NCBI RefSeq assembly: GCF_003031585.1
Contig: NZ_PWAA01000010.1
Location: forward strand, 1 to 49,727
Direction: 5' to 3'
Length of the DNA: 49,727 nucleotides
Source of the DNA: Thalassobius sp. I31.1
GTDB lineage: Bacteria > Pseudomonadota > Alphaproteobacteria > Rhodobacterales > Rhodobacteraceae
Shown here: piece after piece, positions 16,484 to 25,379 of the stretch
Layout of the letters: every line of letters starts with the position of its first letter
Numbering within the stretch: position 1 is the stretch's first letter
Position numbers and translations under genes: made by a program
Notes under the pieces: model-generated
What the model saw: only the letters and a program-made list of their open reading frames with translations
Told to the model about the DNA's origin: nothing
Databases searched by the model: none

Positions 16484-17382
16484 GCCTTCGCCCCTTCAAT
16501 ATGGGGTAATCGATCTGCAATCGTCCTGGGGATATTGGCCAGCCCTTCAGCACGCAGGAGCGTGACAAAGTTCTCGTCCGACAGGAGCGTTTTCAGCGAT
16601 TGTGTGAGAAAGAGCATTTCGCTGCGCGTCGCCCCGGCTTTACGCAACAGGATCTTCTTCTTATCGACATCATTTTGATAGGTCCGCAAAAGGGTTTCAA
16701 CAGAGAGGTGTTTACGAGCCCCCGGATCAGAATTGCCGCGCCCCTTGCCATATTGCGCACGCGCCTCAACCAAACGCTTTGCGGCCATAAGGCGGCCTCC
16801 GCGCAAAACCTTGCTTTCATAGGCCTTACGCAACACGGTTTGCACACCGATATCATCCGCTTCGGCAATATCAACGGCGACGCTTACGGGGATTTTTCCA
16901 CTTTCGACGGCACGCAACAGCCGATGTTCATTGCTTTCCAAAAGGCGAATGACACCATGCACATATTTGACCGAAAGATGGGTTTTCGCCGCAATCTCAC
17001 CTGTGGAATATCCACTGTCTTTGAGACGCTTGATATCCCGCAGTAAATCGAGCGAACGATGTTGCCTGCGTGCCAGGTTTTCGACAAGGCTCATGACAAG
17101 ACAGTCCTCAGAGCTTGCCGTGATCACAACCGCAGGGATCTTATCTTGCTTCAAAGCCTTGAAGGCTTCCAAACGCCCCTGGCCACAGACCAGCTCATAC
17201 GTCAGCTCATCACCTGTTTCATTATTGCGCACTGCAACGGTGATTGGACGTTTAAGGCCAAGCTCAGCGATGTTCGCAACGATCTCTTCAAAGGCCTTTT
17301 GATTGCGGATACGCGGATTGACCACCGTGATCGCATCCACTGCAATGAGCTCGGTGTGTTCTTTTGGCGTATCAGACATCAC
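16480..17382 (-). CDS. ParB-family protein (first ParB of the module)
   Basis: A 300-residue ParB protein with a well kept nucleotide pocket: CGQGRLEAFKAL is the GxxR motif and VENLARRQHRSLDLL is the ENxxR motif, both used for CTP binding in chromosomal ParB. A helix-turn-helix follows at about 130-160 (YSTGEIAAKTHLSVKYVHGVIRLL). The C-terminal part is helical and unlike the usual dimerisation domain. The start is GTG at 17382, sharing GTGA with the recombinase stop; an ATG at 17379 is also possible. It may act as a clamp or spreading factor for the recombinase, which is inference from linkage. Confidence 0.82.
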   Translation of the reverse strand: MMSDTPKEHTELIAVDAITVVNPRIRNQKAFEEIVANIAELGLKRPITVAVRNNETGDELTYELVCGQGRLEAFKALKQDKIPAVVITASSEDCLVMSLVENLARRQHRSLDLLRDIKRLKDSGYSTGEIAAKTHLSVKYVHGVIRLLESNEHRLLRAVESGKIPVSVAVDIAEADDIGVQTVLRKAYESKVLRGGRLMAAKRLVEARAQYGKGRGNSDPGARKHLSVETLLRTYQNDVDKKKILLRKAGATRSEMLFLTQSLKTLLSDENFVTLLRAEGLANIPRTIADRLPHIEGAKA

Positions 17383-18935
17383 GCGACCTCCAGAATTGAA
17401 ATACGCCTGGATAGGGCGAAAAAATGCGCGAGGGTATCAAACCGATAAGCGTCCAGCGACAGGCCGTTGCTTTCCGACAGACGTAATTTCGGACGTGTCA
17501 TGTCAGCTGTCGGCAACAGATAATAATCCAGTGGTGTTTCGTTTGTCTGATCCATGCGCACAACGACTGTGATGTCAGGTAAAAGGCCTGTATCCAGCCG
17601 GATGTTCCACCGATACGCACCAGCATCGGTTTGCGTACATCTGGCAATGACGACAGATGCCGAAAATTCATGATTGATGGTCAGATGGTTTGTTTTTGTA
17701 TCGAGTTCGACTTGCCCGCCAACCTGTTCGATCCCGCCAATGATGCTTTCGACGATTTCCGCATGTATTCTTCGCAGCCGCTTGTTGATTTCAATGTATC
17801 GATAGTCCCGGTCTGGGGTGAAACCGACCAATTTATAAGCCCTCAGCAAGCTGCCGAACCTGCTTTGATACGCACCACTGGAAGGCAAGGCGCTGGCCTC
17901 ATCGATAACAATGCCAGATAGAAAGCCATGCGCTTTGAGCGCATCCCGTAATCCATCCAACATTTCTTCGTCAGAGTAGCGCAGTGCCTTTGCAGCAAAA
18001 ATAGCTTTGGCGGCTGCAAATAGTCCTGCATCTACGATCGCTTCAAACGCGCCTTCAGACCGGACCCAATTGTCCGGATTGTTACGCACGTGTTGCTTCT
18101 TCAGCTTGAAGGAACGGCGGTTCCAGATGTTGTTACCAATGTATTTTTCATTTGAGAGAATCTGACGCACCACTGACGGTGTCCAGTTGCGGCCCAGATC
18201 AGTCTTGATACCCTTTGCGTTCAATTCAGCGGCGATCATTGCCTCGGATTGATTGTTCTCTACAAAGCTGCGGAAAATCTTGTTTACCACTTTGATTTCA
18301 TCAACAGGCCCCGGTACGAGCACCACGCGATCCGTCTGAATGCTTTTATGTTCGCCCCTGGCTAGTACACCTTTTGGGTTACCCACCTCATCAATCAGCA
18401 TCCGTCGCAGACCAAAGCCAGGTGGGCCACCTTGACGGTAACCCATCTCAATCAGCCGTGATTGACCCGCAAAGACCTTTTGTGAAAGCTCGCGACTGTA
18501 TTCGCCCGCCATCGCGCGTTTGACACCCTTCACAATGGTCGAAACAGGGCTGCCATCGTTTTCAAACTGTTCGGCACAGTATTCAATCTCTATGCCTGCA
18601 CGTTTGCAGATGTATTCGTAATAGGCGCTTTCATCCGCATCCTGGAAGCGCCCCCAACGGCTGATGTCGTACACCAGAACAGTTTTAAAATCCGTTTTCC
18701 CAGCCTGAATGTCTTCAAGCATTTGTGTCAGACCATCCCGCCCTTTAATCCGCAAACCGCTTTTACCTGCATCAGAGTAAGTCTGGATAACCTGATAGCC
18801 GCGCTCGGCCGCATAAACACCAATGGCGTCTGATTGGTTTTCAGTCGAGTAACGCTGATGTTCTGTTGACATGCGGATGTATTGTGCAGCCTTGCGGTGG
18901 CCATTTTGTGCATGATCGTCGTCTGGCGAATTCAA
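17379..18935 (-). CDS. Large serine recombinase
   Basis: A 518-residue site-specific recombinase. The resolvase catalytic domain is N-terminal: Ser23 in YIRMSTEHQ is the nucleophile, and the Arg residues in GLRIKGRDGL and DISRWGRFQD complete the site. The recombinase domain follows (RQGGPPGFGLRRML ... ILSNEKYIGNN). The C-terminal 200 residues are an unfamiliar domain in place of a long coiled coil. The start is TTG at 18935, with GGAGGG 9 bases upstream. It is the first gene of a three-gene overlapping operon with two ParB proteins. Such enzymes integrate, excise or invert DNA between short att sites; no att pair is evident here. Confidence 0.9.
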   Translation of the reverse strand: MNSPDDDHAQNGHRKAAQYIRMSTEHQRYSTENQSDAIGVYAAERGYQVIQTYSDAGKSGLRIKGRDGLTQMLEDIQAGKTDFKTVLVYDISRWGRFQDADESAYYEYICKRAGIEIEYCAEQFENDGSPVSTIVKGVKRAMAGEYSRELSQKVFAGQSRLIEMGYRQGGPPGFGLRRMLIDEVGNPKGVLARGEHKSIQTDRVVLVPGPVDEIKVVNKIFRSFVENNQSEAMIAAELNAKGIKTDLGRNWTPSVVRQILSNEKYIGNNIWNRRSFKLKKQHVRNNPDNWVRSEGAFEAIVDAGLFAAAKAIFAAKALRYSDEEMLDGLRDALKAHGFLSGIVIDEASALPSSGAYQSRFGSLLRAYKLVGFTPDRDYRYIEINKRLRRIHAEIVESIIGGIEQVGGQVELDTKTNHLTINHEFSASVVIARCTQTDAGAYRWNIRLDTGLLPDITVVVRMDQTNETPLDYYLLPTADMTRPKLRLSESNGLSLDAYRFDTLAHFFALSRRISILEVA

Positions 18936-18978
18936 CGCGATGGCCCTCCATTGTCAAATTTGCATTTCCGCACCAACA

Positions 18979-19007
18979 CTTAGCGATTCTTCTTTTGATC
19001 TTAGCGA
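18979..19007. promoter_or_regulatory. Direct repeat CTTAGCGA x2 between divergent recombinase and HTH genes
   Basis: CTTAGCGA occurs at 18979-18986 and 19000-19007, exactly 21 bases (two turns) apart, in the 87-base region between the recombinase gene and the divergent small HTH gene. The HTH protein is the natural candidate to bind it and control both promoters. Confidence 0.5.
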
Positions 19008-19022
19008 GGGAGTGACCGAAAT

Positions 19023-19403
19023 ATGTTGCATAAAAAGGGCAAGTCGTTTCATCGGGAATGTGCAGGTCGTGTTTCTGCGTCAGAATACAGACAGGCGATC
19101 CGTTCTGCGCTCGCCCAGGAACTTGGCGGCGCGGGGAGTGCAGCAAAGGTTGCGATCCGATGGACCGGGGCAAGCGAACGCACAGCCAAGAACTGGATGT
19201 CGGGATCATATGCGCCAACCGCTAAACATCTCATCGAACTCATGCGGCATTCAGACACTGTGCTTGCCGTCGTGTTGGAATTGGCGGGGCGAGGAGAGGC
19301 TATGACGGCCGGTCGTCTCAAGAATGTTCGGACCGAAGTCGCAAACATTCTGAGAAAGCTGGACGCGATCTTTGAGGCCGGTGACGACGGAACAGGAACC
19401 TAA
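19023..19403 (+). CDS. Small helix-turn-helix protein divergent from the recombinase
   Basis: A 126-residue protein. The central part (about 35-75) reads GGAGSAAKVAIRWTGASERT, then AKNWMSGSYAPTAKHLIELM, which fits a phage-type helix-turn-helix of the kind found in small rhizobial and roseobacter regulators. The C-terminal 40 residues are charged and helical (RLKNVRTEVANILRKLDAI). It is divergent from the recombinase-ParB-ParB operon, sharing an 87-base promoter region with a CTTAGCGA direct repeat. It probably regulates the element; it could also be a recombination-directionality factor. Both are inference. Confidence 0.7.
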   Translation: MLHKKGKSFHRECAGRVSASEYRQAIRSALAQELGGAGSAAKVAIRWTGASERTAKNWMSGSYAPTAKHLIELMRHSDTVLAVVLELAGRGEAMTAGRLKNVRTEVANILRKLDAIFEAGDDGTGT

Positions 19404-19932
19404 AAAGGGTTTTTAGCGCCCGACGATTTCTGCTGAGCGGAAGAACTATGTGACACCTGACATTTTTATGAAACGTCAGGCATCTTTGACTTTTCCGTCA
19501 AGCAACTGGCCCGGTCTTTCGAAAACGAAAAGAAACCTCCCAGTACTGGTTAGAGTACATCCTGGATTTGGGTATACTTTTAAGCCGCATCCAAATTCAG
19601 CTATGCGGGTGTCTGGGTTGAGTTCTGTGAACGGATGAGCGTCTCTTCCGGCCTATCCCTTGTCTCGGACCTTAACCGATACCAATCCAGCCTCGCCGGT
19701 CGCGGTTGAGTGAGCAGCAACGCAACGTGTTGGGCGAATTCAAGCGGCAGCTTTGGGGCCGGAAGCCGACAATCAAGAGGAAACGTCCTTTGGCACTTTG
19801 TCCGCAAACCGGACTTTTTGATGTTATTCAGTGAAATTTATTCTGTCGTCATCAGATTGAATTGCCCCGGATATGCCGGTCTTGCGCCACTCAGTGCATA
19901 GCCCCCGCGCGGATGCGCGGAGGCTGTAAGCC
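19404..19932. other. 529-base gap, probably decayed DNA at the right side of the recombinase module
   Basis: No supported gene. A weak inverted repeat CCTGAC/GTCAGG lies at 19455-19480. A short plus-strand frame ending near 19842 (RLSEQQRNVLGEFKRQLWGR) looks protein-like but has no start or family match that I can name, so it may be a gene fragment. Confidence 0.45.
19900..19925 (-). terminator. Hairpin terminator after the phosphodiesterase gene
   Basis: AGCCCCCGCGC (19900-19910) pairs with GCGCGGAGGCT (19915-19925) around GGAT with one mismatch. It is 8 bases past the stop of the minus-strand gene. There is no clear T-run, so efficiency is uncertain. Confidence 0.55.
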
Positions 19933-20832
19933 TTAACCTGCCGTGAGGAAGCTGTCTTCCGTCATGCTTTCCGGCACCTCAACGCCAAGGCGGCTGAGGA
20001 TGGTCGGGGCGAGTTGGGTGATTTTCAGCAGTGTATCGGGGGCCGGGCCTTCGGCGTCGCCAAAGTAGTAAAGCGCCGCGTCCTGCTGATCTTCGCCGCG
20101 TCCGCCGTGGTGGCCGCGCTCTGACTGGCCGTGGTCGGCTGTGACCATGATCTCATAGCCCGCGTCGCGCCAGCGGCGGATGAAAGGGGCAAGCTGTGCA
20201 TCCAGCGTGAAACAGGCGTCATCCATTTCCTCGCAGCTGTGCTTAAACCGGTGCCCCATGCTATCCAGCGTACAGGTGTGCAGAATGCCGTAATCGAGGC
20301 CAAAGCGTTCAGTCAGCATGGTCAGGGTTGCAAAGAGATCCGCATCACAGGGGGTCATCTGATTGGGATGGCCGTAGCCTGTCATCGTGTGGAAACGGCC
20401 ATGGTTGATGCCCGCGCTGTCAGCTTCGTCATATTCAATGTCACGCACCGGATCAAAGGGCGCGCGCTGGAAGAATTCGGACCAGAAGGAATGGGTCACA
20501 GCGCCGGTGGTGCCGCCCTCTTTGCGGACCTCTGAAAAGATGTCAGGCTGGGACACGCGGAAGACATTGTCATTGCCGGTCACCCCATGAACAGCAGGCA
20601 CAACGCCCGTGTGGATCGAGGCATAGCAGGACGCAGACGTGGATGGCAGGGGCGCGCGGATTTTCCAGACCTGAGCTTCGCCCGAGTCGACCCAGCCTTC
20701 GAGATTGCCAAAGAGGCTGCGCCAGTTGCGCCATGGCACACCATCAATAATCAGTAGCAGAAGTTTGTTGTTCAATGTCCCGCGGCCTCCCTTTGCGCGC
20801 TTGATCGGATCCTCACGCAATCCATTGCGCAT
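19933..20832 (-). CDS. Type I phosphodiesterase/nucleotide pyrophosphatase (alkaline phosphatase superfamily) protein
   Basis: About 300 residues. The metal-binding Asp is in LLLIIDGVP, the nucleophile region is PLPSTSASCYASIHTG, and the C-terminal metal site is VTADHGQSERGHHGG. A further DYGILHTCTLDSMGHRFKHS supplies an Asp and a His pair, so both zinc sites of the superfamily appear present. No signal peptide is visible, so it probably acts in the cytoplasm on a phosphodiester or phosphomonoester. The start is either ATG at 20832 or, better placed after GGGAGG, TTG at 20775, which leaves LNNKLLLLIIDG as the N-terminus. It follows sulP by 36 bases and may be the last gene of that operon. Confidence 0.8.
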   Translation of the reverse strand: MRNGLREDPIKRAKGGRGTLNNKLLLLIIDGVPWRNWRSLFGNLEGWVDSGEAQVWKIRAPLPSTSASCYASIHTGVVPAVHGVTGNDNVFRVSQPDIFSEVRKEGGTTGAVTHSFWSEFFQRAPFDPVRDIEYDEADSAGINHGRFHTMTGYGHPNQMTPCDADLFATLTMLTERFGLDYGILHTCTLDSMGHRFKHSCEEMDDACFTLDAQLAPFIRRWRDAGYEIMVTADHGQSERGHHGGRGEDQQDAALYYFGDAEGPAPDTLLKITQLAPTILSRLGVEVPESMTEDSFLTAG

Positions 20833-20868
20833 TTCGGGACCGAGTGGCAACAGGAGAATGCAGGCCCG

Positions 20869-22596
20869 TTACGATGTGGGCAGATTTCGCAGGTGACAAT
20901 GGGCCTGATAATGGGTCAGGAAAAGCTGTCCGGTCAGATCATCAAGGAAGTGACTGCGTTTCAGCCGGTCTGTCACCGGGCCTTTCATTTCCGACAGATG
21001 CAGGCGGATGCCCATATCTTTCAGGCGGGTGTTAATGGCCTCAAGGCTCTCTAACGCGGAAAAGTCGATTTCATTGATCGCGATCCCATTGATCACCACG
21101 TCGCGGATGGCATCGTCCTTTACAAGGCGCGCGAACAGATAGTCTTCCAGGAAACGCGCATTGGCGAAATAAAGACTGCCATCAATACGAATTGCCAGGA
21201 AATGCGGATGTGTTTCGACCTCATGGCGCAGGATATTGCGGAAGTGTTCCGTGCCCTTCACAAGGCCGATTTCTGCAATATGCGGGCGGGAGGTTTTGTA
21301 AAGGAACAGCGCGATCGACAGGATGACCCCGGCAGAGACGCCGACCTCTACCCCCATACCAAGGGTCAGCAGGATGGTTGCGGCCACGGCGGTGAAATCG
21401 GCCCTGGAATAAGCCCAGGAAGTTTTCAGGATGCTGAAGTCAACAAGCGACAGAACAGCCACAATGATGGTGGCGGCAAGGGTGGCTTTGGGCAGGAAGA
21501 AGATCAGGGGCGTGAGGAACAGCGCCGCAATGGCAAGACCTACCGCCGTGAAAGCGCCCGCTGCGGAGGTTTCGGCACCGGCGTCAAAGTTCACGACTGA
21601 CCTGGAAAACCCGCCGGTGACCGGAAAGCCGCCGGTGAAACTTGCGCCAAGGTTGGCCGCGCCCAGACCGATCAGCTCCTGGTCCGGATCAATGCGCTGG
21701 CGCTTTTTAGCCGCAAGGGTTTGCGCAACAGAGATGGATTCAACAAAGCCAATCACCGAAATCAGGATTGCAGGCATCAGCAGGTCGCGCAGCAGAGTGA
21801 TGTTGAGGGATGGCAGGGTAAACGGTGGCAGGCTTTGGGGAACGTCCCCCACAATTTTAACGCCCTGTGCCTGAAGCCCCAGCCCCGCAACCAGCGCCGT
21901 TGTCACGACAACCGCAAGAACAGGCCCGGCTTTCGTCAGGTTTCCGGCAAGCGTGGCCCCTGCCCCAAGACGCATCAGGAAAGGTTTCATGCCTTTGCGC
22001 ACCCAGAACAGGAACAGCGTCGCGGCACCGCCCAACGCGAAGGTGATCCAGTTCACTTCATCCAGATGCGCCACAAGAGACAGCAACATTTCCGGCAATG
22101 TATGCCCATGGGCAGCAACACCCAGCAGATGCTTCAGCTGACTTGTGGCGATCAGCACGCCCGAGGCCGTGATGAAGCCTGCGATCACCGGATGGCTGAG
22201 GAAGTTGGCGAGAAAGCCCAGGCGAAACACCCCCATCAGAACCAGGATCAGCCCGGACATGCCCGCGAGGGTGATCGCGGCAATGGCATACCCTGCGGTG
22301 CCCGCTTCGGCCACCTGCCCGACCGCGGCCGCCGTCATCAGCGACACAACCGCCACAGGCCCGACGGCAAGCGCCCGGCTTGTCCCGAAGATGGCATAAA
22401 GCACGATCGGCAGGATGGACGCGTATAACCCCATTTCCGGCGGCAGGCCCGCCAGCAATGCATAGGCCAGCGATTGCGGGATCAGCATGATTGTCACAAT
22501 TAAGGCGGCCAGCAGATCGGCTGACAGCAACTGACGATCATAACTGCGCCCCCAGGCCAGAATTGGGACAAAGCGCGACAAGCGAGAAGATTTCAT
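20869..22596 (-). CDS. SulP-family anion transporter with STAS domain
   Basis: A 575-residue transporter. The N-terminal SulP signature AALIVTIMLIPQSLAYALLA opens a core of about 12-14 membrane segments, with AVGPVAVVSLMTAA in the conserved re-entrant region. From about residue 445 a cytoplasmic STAS domain follows (FLAIRIDGSLYFANARFLED ... NEIDFSALESL). The family carries sulfate, bicarbonate or other anions. Its place after the sulfide-oxidation genes points to sulfate or sulfite movement, which is inference. It is separated from the SQR-like gene by 146 bases containing a small GGGGC/GCCCC hairpin, so it may have its own transcript. Confidence 0.9.
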   Translation of the reverse strand: MKSSRLSRFVPILAWGRSYDRQLLSADLLAALIVTIMLIPQSLAYALLAGLPPEMGLYASILPIVLYAIFGTSRALAVGPVAVVSLMTAAAVGQVAEAGTAGYAIAAITLAGMSGLILVLMGVFRLGFLANFLSHPVIAGFITASGVLIATSQLKHLLGVAAHGHTLPEMLLSLVAHLDEVNWITFALGGAATLFLFWVRKGMKPFLMRLGAGATLAGNLTKAGPVLAVVVTTALVAGLGLQAQGVKIVGDVPQSLPPFTLPSLNITLLRDLLMPAILISVIGFVESISVAQTLAAKKRQRIDPDQELIGLGAANLGASFTGGFPVTGGFSRSVVNFDAGAETSAAGAFTAVGLAIAALFLTPLIFFLPKATLAATIIVAVLSLVDFSILKTSWAYSRADFTAVAATILLTLGMGVEVGVSAGVILSIALFLYKTSRPHIAEIGLVKGTEHFRNILRHEVETHPHFLAIRIDGSLYFANARFLEDYLFARLVKDDAIRDVVINGIAINEIDFSALESLEAINTRLKDMGIRLHLSEMKGPVTDRLKRSHFLDDLTGQLFLTHYQAHCHLRNLPTS

Positions 22597-22742
22597 GGAT
22601 GTACCGGAGTTTCAGCGGCCCGGGTAAACCGGCAGGGGCACGCCCCTACCATTACCGTTTAACCGCTTACCTGTTTAAATTTACCTGGATTTTAGTTCAA
22701 ACCAGGGCAAAAAACGGACCTGTTCGGGGAATGATCCGGGCT

Positions 22743-24416
22743 TTAGCGGGCCGAGACCTTTTCAGGCTTTGCCAGCCATTCCTTGCCCTTCAACATGCCA
22801 CGCCAATAGACCGGCGGCAGCAGCTTTTCTTTCAGAAGCCAGGCGGCGCGGGTGGGTTTGGTTCCGTCGATCACCCATTTCGGGAAACTCGGCAGAAGAA
22901 CCCCGCCATAACCGAATTCTGCCAGCACGATTTTGCCACGTTCAACCGTCAACGGGCAGGACCCGTAACCGTTGTAAGCAGAGACCGGCGATTTGCCGGC
23001 GATGTCTGCGATGATGTTATCCGCCACGGTCGGGGCCTGCATCCGGGCGGCGGCGGCGGTTTTGGCGTTCGGCGCATTCATCACATCGCCCAGTGACCAG
23101 ATGTTGTCATAGCGGGCATGGCGCAGGGTGCTTTGATCCACATCGACCCAACCGGCGGCATCAGCCAGCGGAGAAACCCGGATAAAGTCCGGCGCGACCT
23201 GTGGCGGGCAGACATGCATCATGTCAAATTCCATCTCAACCCGCGTCACTTCTGTGTCGGGTTTTGCGACGTCAAACCAGGCTTTCTTTGCCGCGCCATC
23301 CACAGCAACCAGATTGTGGAAGAAATTCAGATCTGCATCGTATTTCTTCACATATTCTTCCAGCGCAGGCACGTAATCCTTCACGCCAAACAGCACCCCA
23401 CCAGCATTGTTAAACTGAATATCTATGTTCTTCAGAGTGCCGGATTTATGCCAGTGATCACCGGACAGATACATCGCTTTTTGCGGCGCACCGGCGCATT
23501 TAATGGGCATCGGTGGTTGCGTGAAAATCGCGCGACCCTGCTTCATGCCGCTGACCAGTTCCCAGGTGTAGGGGGCCAGATCATAACGGTAGTTTGAGGT
23601 CACACCGTTTTTACCCAGGGTTTCCACCAGGCCATCTACCGCGTGCCAGTCAAGCTTGATGCCCGGGCAGACGATCAGACGCTGGTATTTCACCACGCGA
23701 CAGCCATCCAGCACCACAGCATTGTCATCAGGTTCAAATGCCGCCACTGCGGATTTCACCCAATGCACGCCCTTTGGTATGAGGGAACCCATGGTTTTCG
23801 CTGTCGTCGCCGCATCAAAAATGCCGCCGCCGACCATGGTCCAGCCGGGCTGGTAATAATGAATATCCGCGGGATCAATGATCGCGACATCAAGGTCTGG
23901 CTTGCGGGATTTCAGACTGGCGGCCACGGCAATACCGGCAGCACCACCGCCGACAATCACAACGTCATAAAAGGCGTCACCGGTATCGGTCGGGGTTTTG
24001 CCGCCATTGACGATCCGGCGCACAACGCCCGCCATATCGTAACCGGCAGATTTCGTTGCGGCGAGGATTTCGGCGCTGTCCAGCACCTCTGCCTGGCTGA
24101 GGGACCAGAGGGTCGCGCAGCGGGTGCCGGTGCGGCAGTAGGCAAAGACCGGACCGGGCAGTTCGCGCATGGCGGTGGCGAAATCATCTGCATTCTCATC
24201 TGTGACTTTGCCCGAGGTGACAGGCATATAGCGGGCCTCAATCCCGGCGTTCCTTGCCGCTGTTTCGATTTCCTCATACAGCGGTTGATCCGCCCCTTCG
24301 CCATCAGGCCGGTTGCAGATGATCGCGCGGAAACCGGCTTTTGCAAGGTCGTCAATATCCGCTGCGGTGATCTGTGGACTGACGCTGAGAGCGTCTGAAA
24401 TTCTGCGCGTTTCCAT
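22743..24416 (-). CDS. TIGR01244-type phosphatase/sulfurtransferase-like domain fused to sulfide:quinone oxidoreductase-like flavoprotein
   Basis: A 557-residue two-domain protein. Residues 1-115 match the TIGR01244 (Blh N-terminal) family, with the Cys loop AYCRTGTRCA (Cys94). From about 150 it is an SQR-type FAD enzyme: VVIVGGGAAGIAVAASL binds FAD, and Cys residues in LIVCPGIKL and PIKCAGAPQKA are at redox-active positions of SQR. It would oxidise sulfide to a persulfide and pass electrons to quinone at the membrane surface. The N-terminal domain may handle the persulfide. The start at 24416 (METRRIS) is 10 bases after the dioxygenase gene; an earlier start at 24488 would overlap it. It forms one operon with persulfide dioxygenase. 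Confidence 0.88.
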   Translation of the reverse strand: METRRISDALSVSPQITAADIDDLAKAGFRAIICNRPDGEGADQPLYEEIETAARNAGIEARYMPVTSGKVTDENADDFATAMRELPGPVFAYCRTGTRCATLWSLSQAEVLDSAEILAATKSAGYDMAGVVRRIVNGGKTPTDTGDAFYDVVIVGGGAAGIAVAASLKSRKPDLDVAIIDPADIHYYQPGWTMVGGGIFDAATTAKTMGSLIPKGVHWVKSAVAAFEPDDNAVVLDGCRVVKYQRLIVCPGIKLDWHAVDGLVETLGKNGVTSNYRYDLAPYTWELVSGMKQGRAIFTQPPMPIKCAGAPQKAMYLSGDHWHKSGTLKNIDIQFNNAGGVLFGVKDYVPALEEYVKKYDADLNFFHNLVAVDGAAKKAWFDVAKPDTEVTRVEMEFDMMHVCPPQVAPDFIRVSPLADAAGWVDVDQSTLRHARYDNIWSLGDVMNAPNAKTAAAARMQAPTVADNIIADIAGKSPVSAYNGYGSCPLTVERGKIVLAEFGYGGVLLPSFPKWVIDGTKPTRAAWLLKEKLLPPVYWRGMLKGKEWLAKPEKVSAR

Positions 24417-24426
24417 GATGTCTCTC

Positions 24427-25311
24427 TTATATCTTGTTGACCGGAACTTTGAGCATCGGATCGCCGTGTTCATCCACAGGCACCTCACCGGCGCGCATAT
24501 TCACCTGCAGGGATGGAATGATCAGTTTCGGCATATCCAGAACCGCATCACGTTCTGTACGAAATTTCACGAATTCGTCTTTGGATTTGCCGCCGCCCAC
24601 ATGGATATTTGCCGCCTTTTCTTCCGCAACTGTGGTTTCCCACTGAATGTCGCGGCCATTGGGGCCGTAATCATGGCACATAAACAGGCGCATCTCATCC
24701 GGCAGGGCCAGGACACGCTGAATGCTGTCGTATAGTTCGGCAGCACAGCCCCCAGGGAAATCGGCGCGTGCCGACCCACCATCGGGCATAAACAGCGTGT
24801 CGCCGACAAAGGCCGCATTGCCCATCACATGCACCATACAGGCGGGGGTGTGGCCCGGGGTGTGCATGGCGAAACATGTCATTTCGCCCACCTGATACAC
24901 GCCACCTTCTTTAAACAGGCGATCAAACTGGCTGCCGTCGCGCTGAAATTCGGTGCCCTCATTAAAGATCTTACCAAAGACATCCTGGATCATGGTGATG
25001 TTCTGGCCAACGCCCACTTTACCGCCCAGTTTTTCCTGGATGTAGGGCGCAGCGGACAGGTGATCGGCGTGCACGTGGGTTTCGATCTGCCAGGCCAGTT
25101 CCAGGCCGTTGTCCTGGATGAAGGTGATGATCTTATCGGCATTCTCAGAGGTGATGCGCCCGGCGGCGTAATCAATGTCCATGACGGAATCCACCACGGC
25201 ACAGGCTTTGCTGGCCGGGTCCTTCACCACATAGCTGATGGTATTTGTCGCCGGGTCAAAAAAAGCAGTGACGTCGGGGGTTACTTCCATGGAAATCGGA
25301 TACTGGCTCAT
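24427..25311 (-). CDS. Persulfide dioxygenase (metallo-beta-lactamase fold, Blh/ETHE1-like)
   Basis: A 294-residue metallo-beta-lactamase-fold enzyme. The iron site THVHADH lies at 78-84, with further ligands His in FAMHTPGHTP, Asp in FVGDTLFMPDGG and His in MCHDYGPNG. The motif GGSARADFPGG is diagnostic for the persulfide dioxygenase group. It oxidises glutathione persulfide to sulfite. The ATG at 25311 (MSQYPISME) has GGAGGAG upstream; a start at 25350 adds 13 residues. It sits between the DUF2892-type gene and the SQR fusion, completing a sulfide detoxification pair. Confidence 0.92.
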   Translation of the reverse strand: MSQYPISMEVTPDVTAFFDPATNTISYVVKDPASKACAVVDSVMDIDYAAGRITSENADKIITFIQDNGLELAWQIETHVHADHLSAAPYIQEKLGGKVGVGQNITMIQDVFGKIFNEGTEFQRDGSQFDRLFKEGGVYQVGEMTCFAMHTPGHTPACMVHVMGNAAFVGDTLFMPDGGSARADFPGGCAAELYDSIQRVLALPDEMRLFMCHDYGPNGRDIQWETTVAEEKAANIHVGGGKSKDEFVKFRTERDAVLDMPKLIIPSLQVNMRAGEVPVDEHGDPMLKVPVNKI

Positions 25312-25338
25312 CGCGGGTCTCCTCCTGAGAAAATGAAA

Positions 25339-25362
25339 ACGCGCAGGCAATGGCCCGCGCGT
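25339..25362 (-). terminator. Hairpin between the DUF2892 gene and persulfide dioxygenase
   Basis: On the minus strand ACGCGCGGGC and GCCTGCGCGT pair, followed by TTTTCATTTTC. It looks like an intrinsic terminator or attenuator inside the operon, which may lower or separate expression of the dioxygenase. Confidence 0.5.
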
Positions 25363-25379
25363 GTGATGGTATTATGCGT

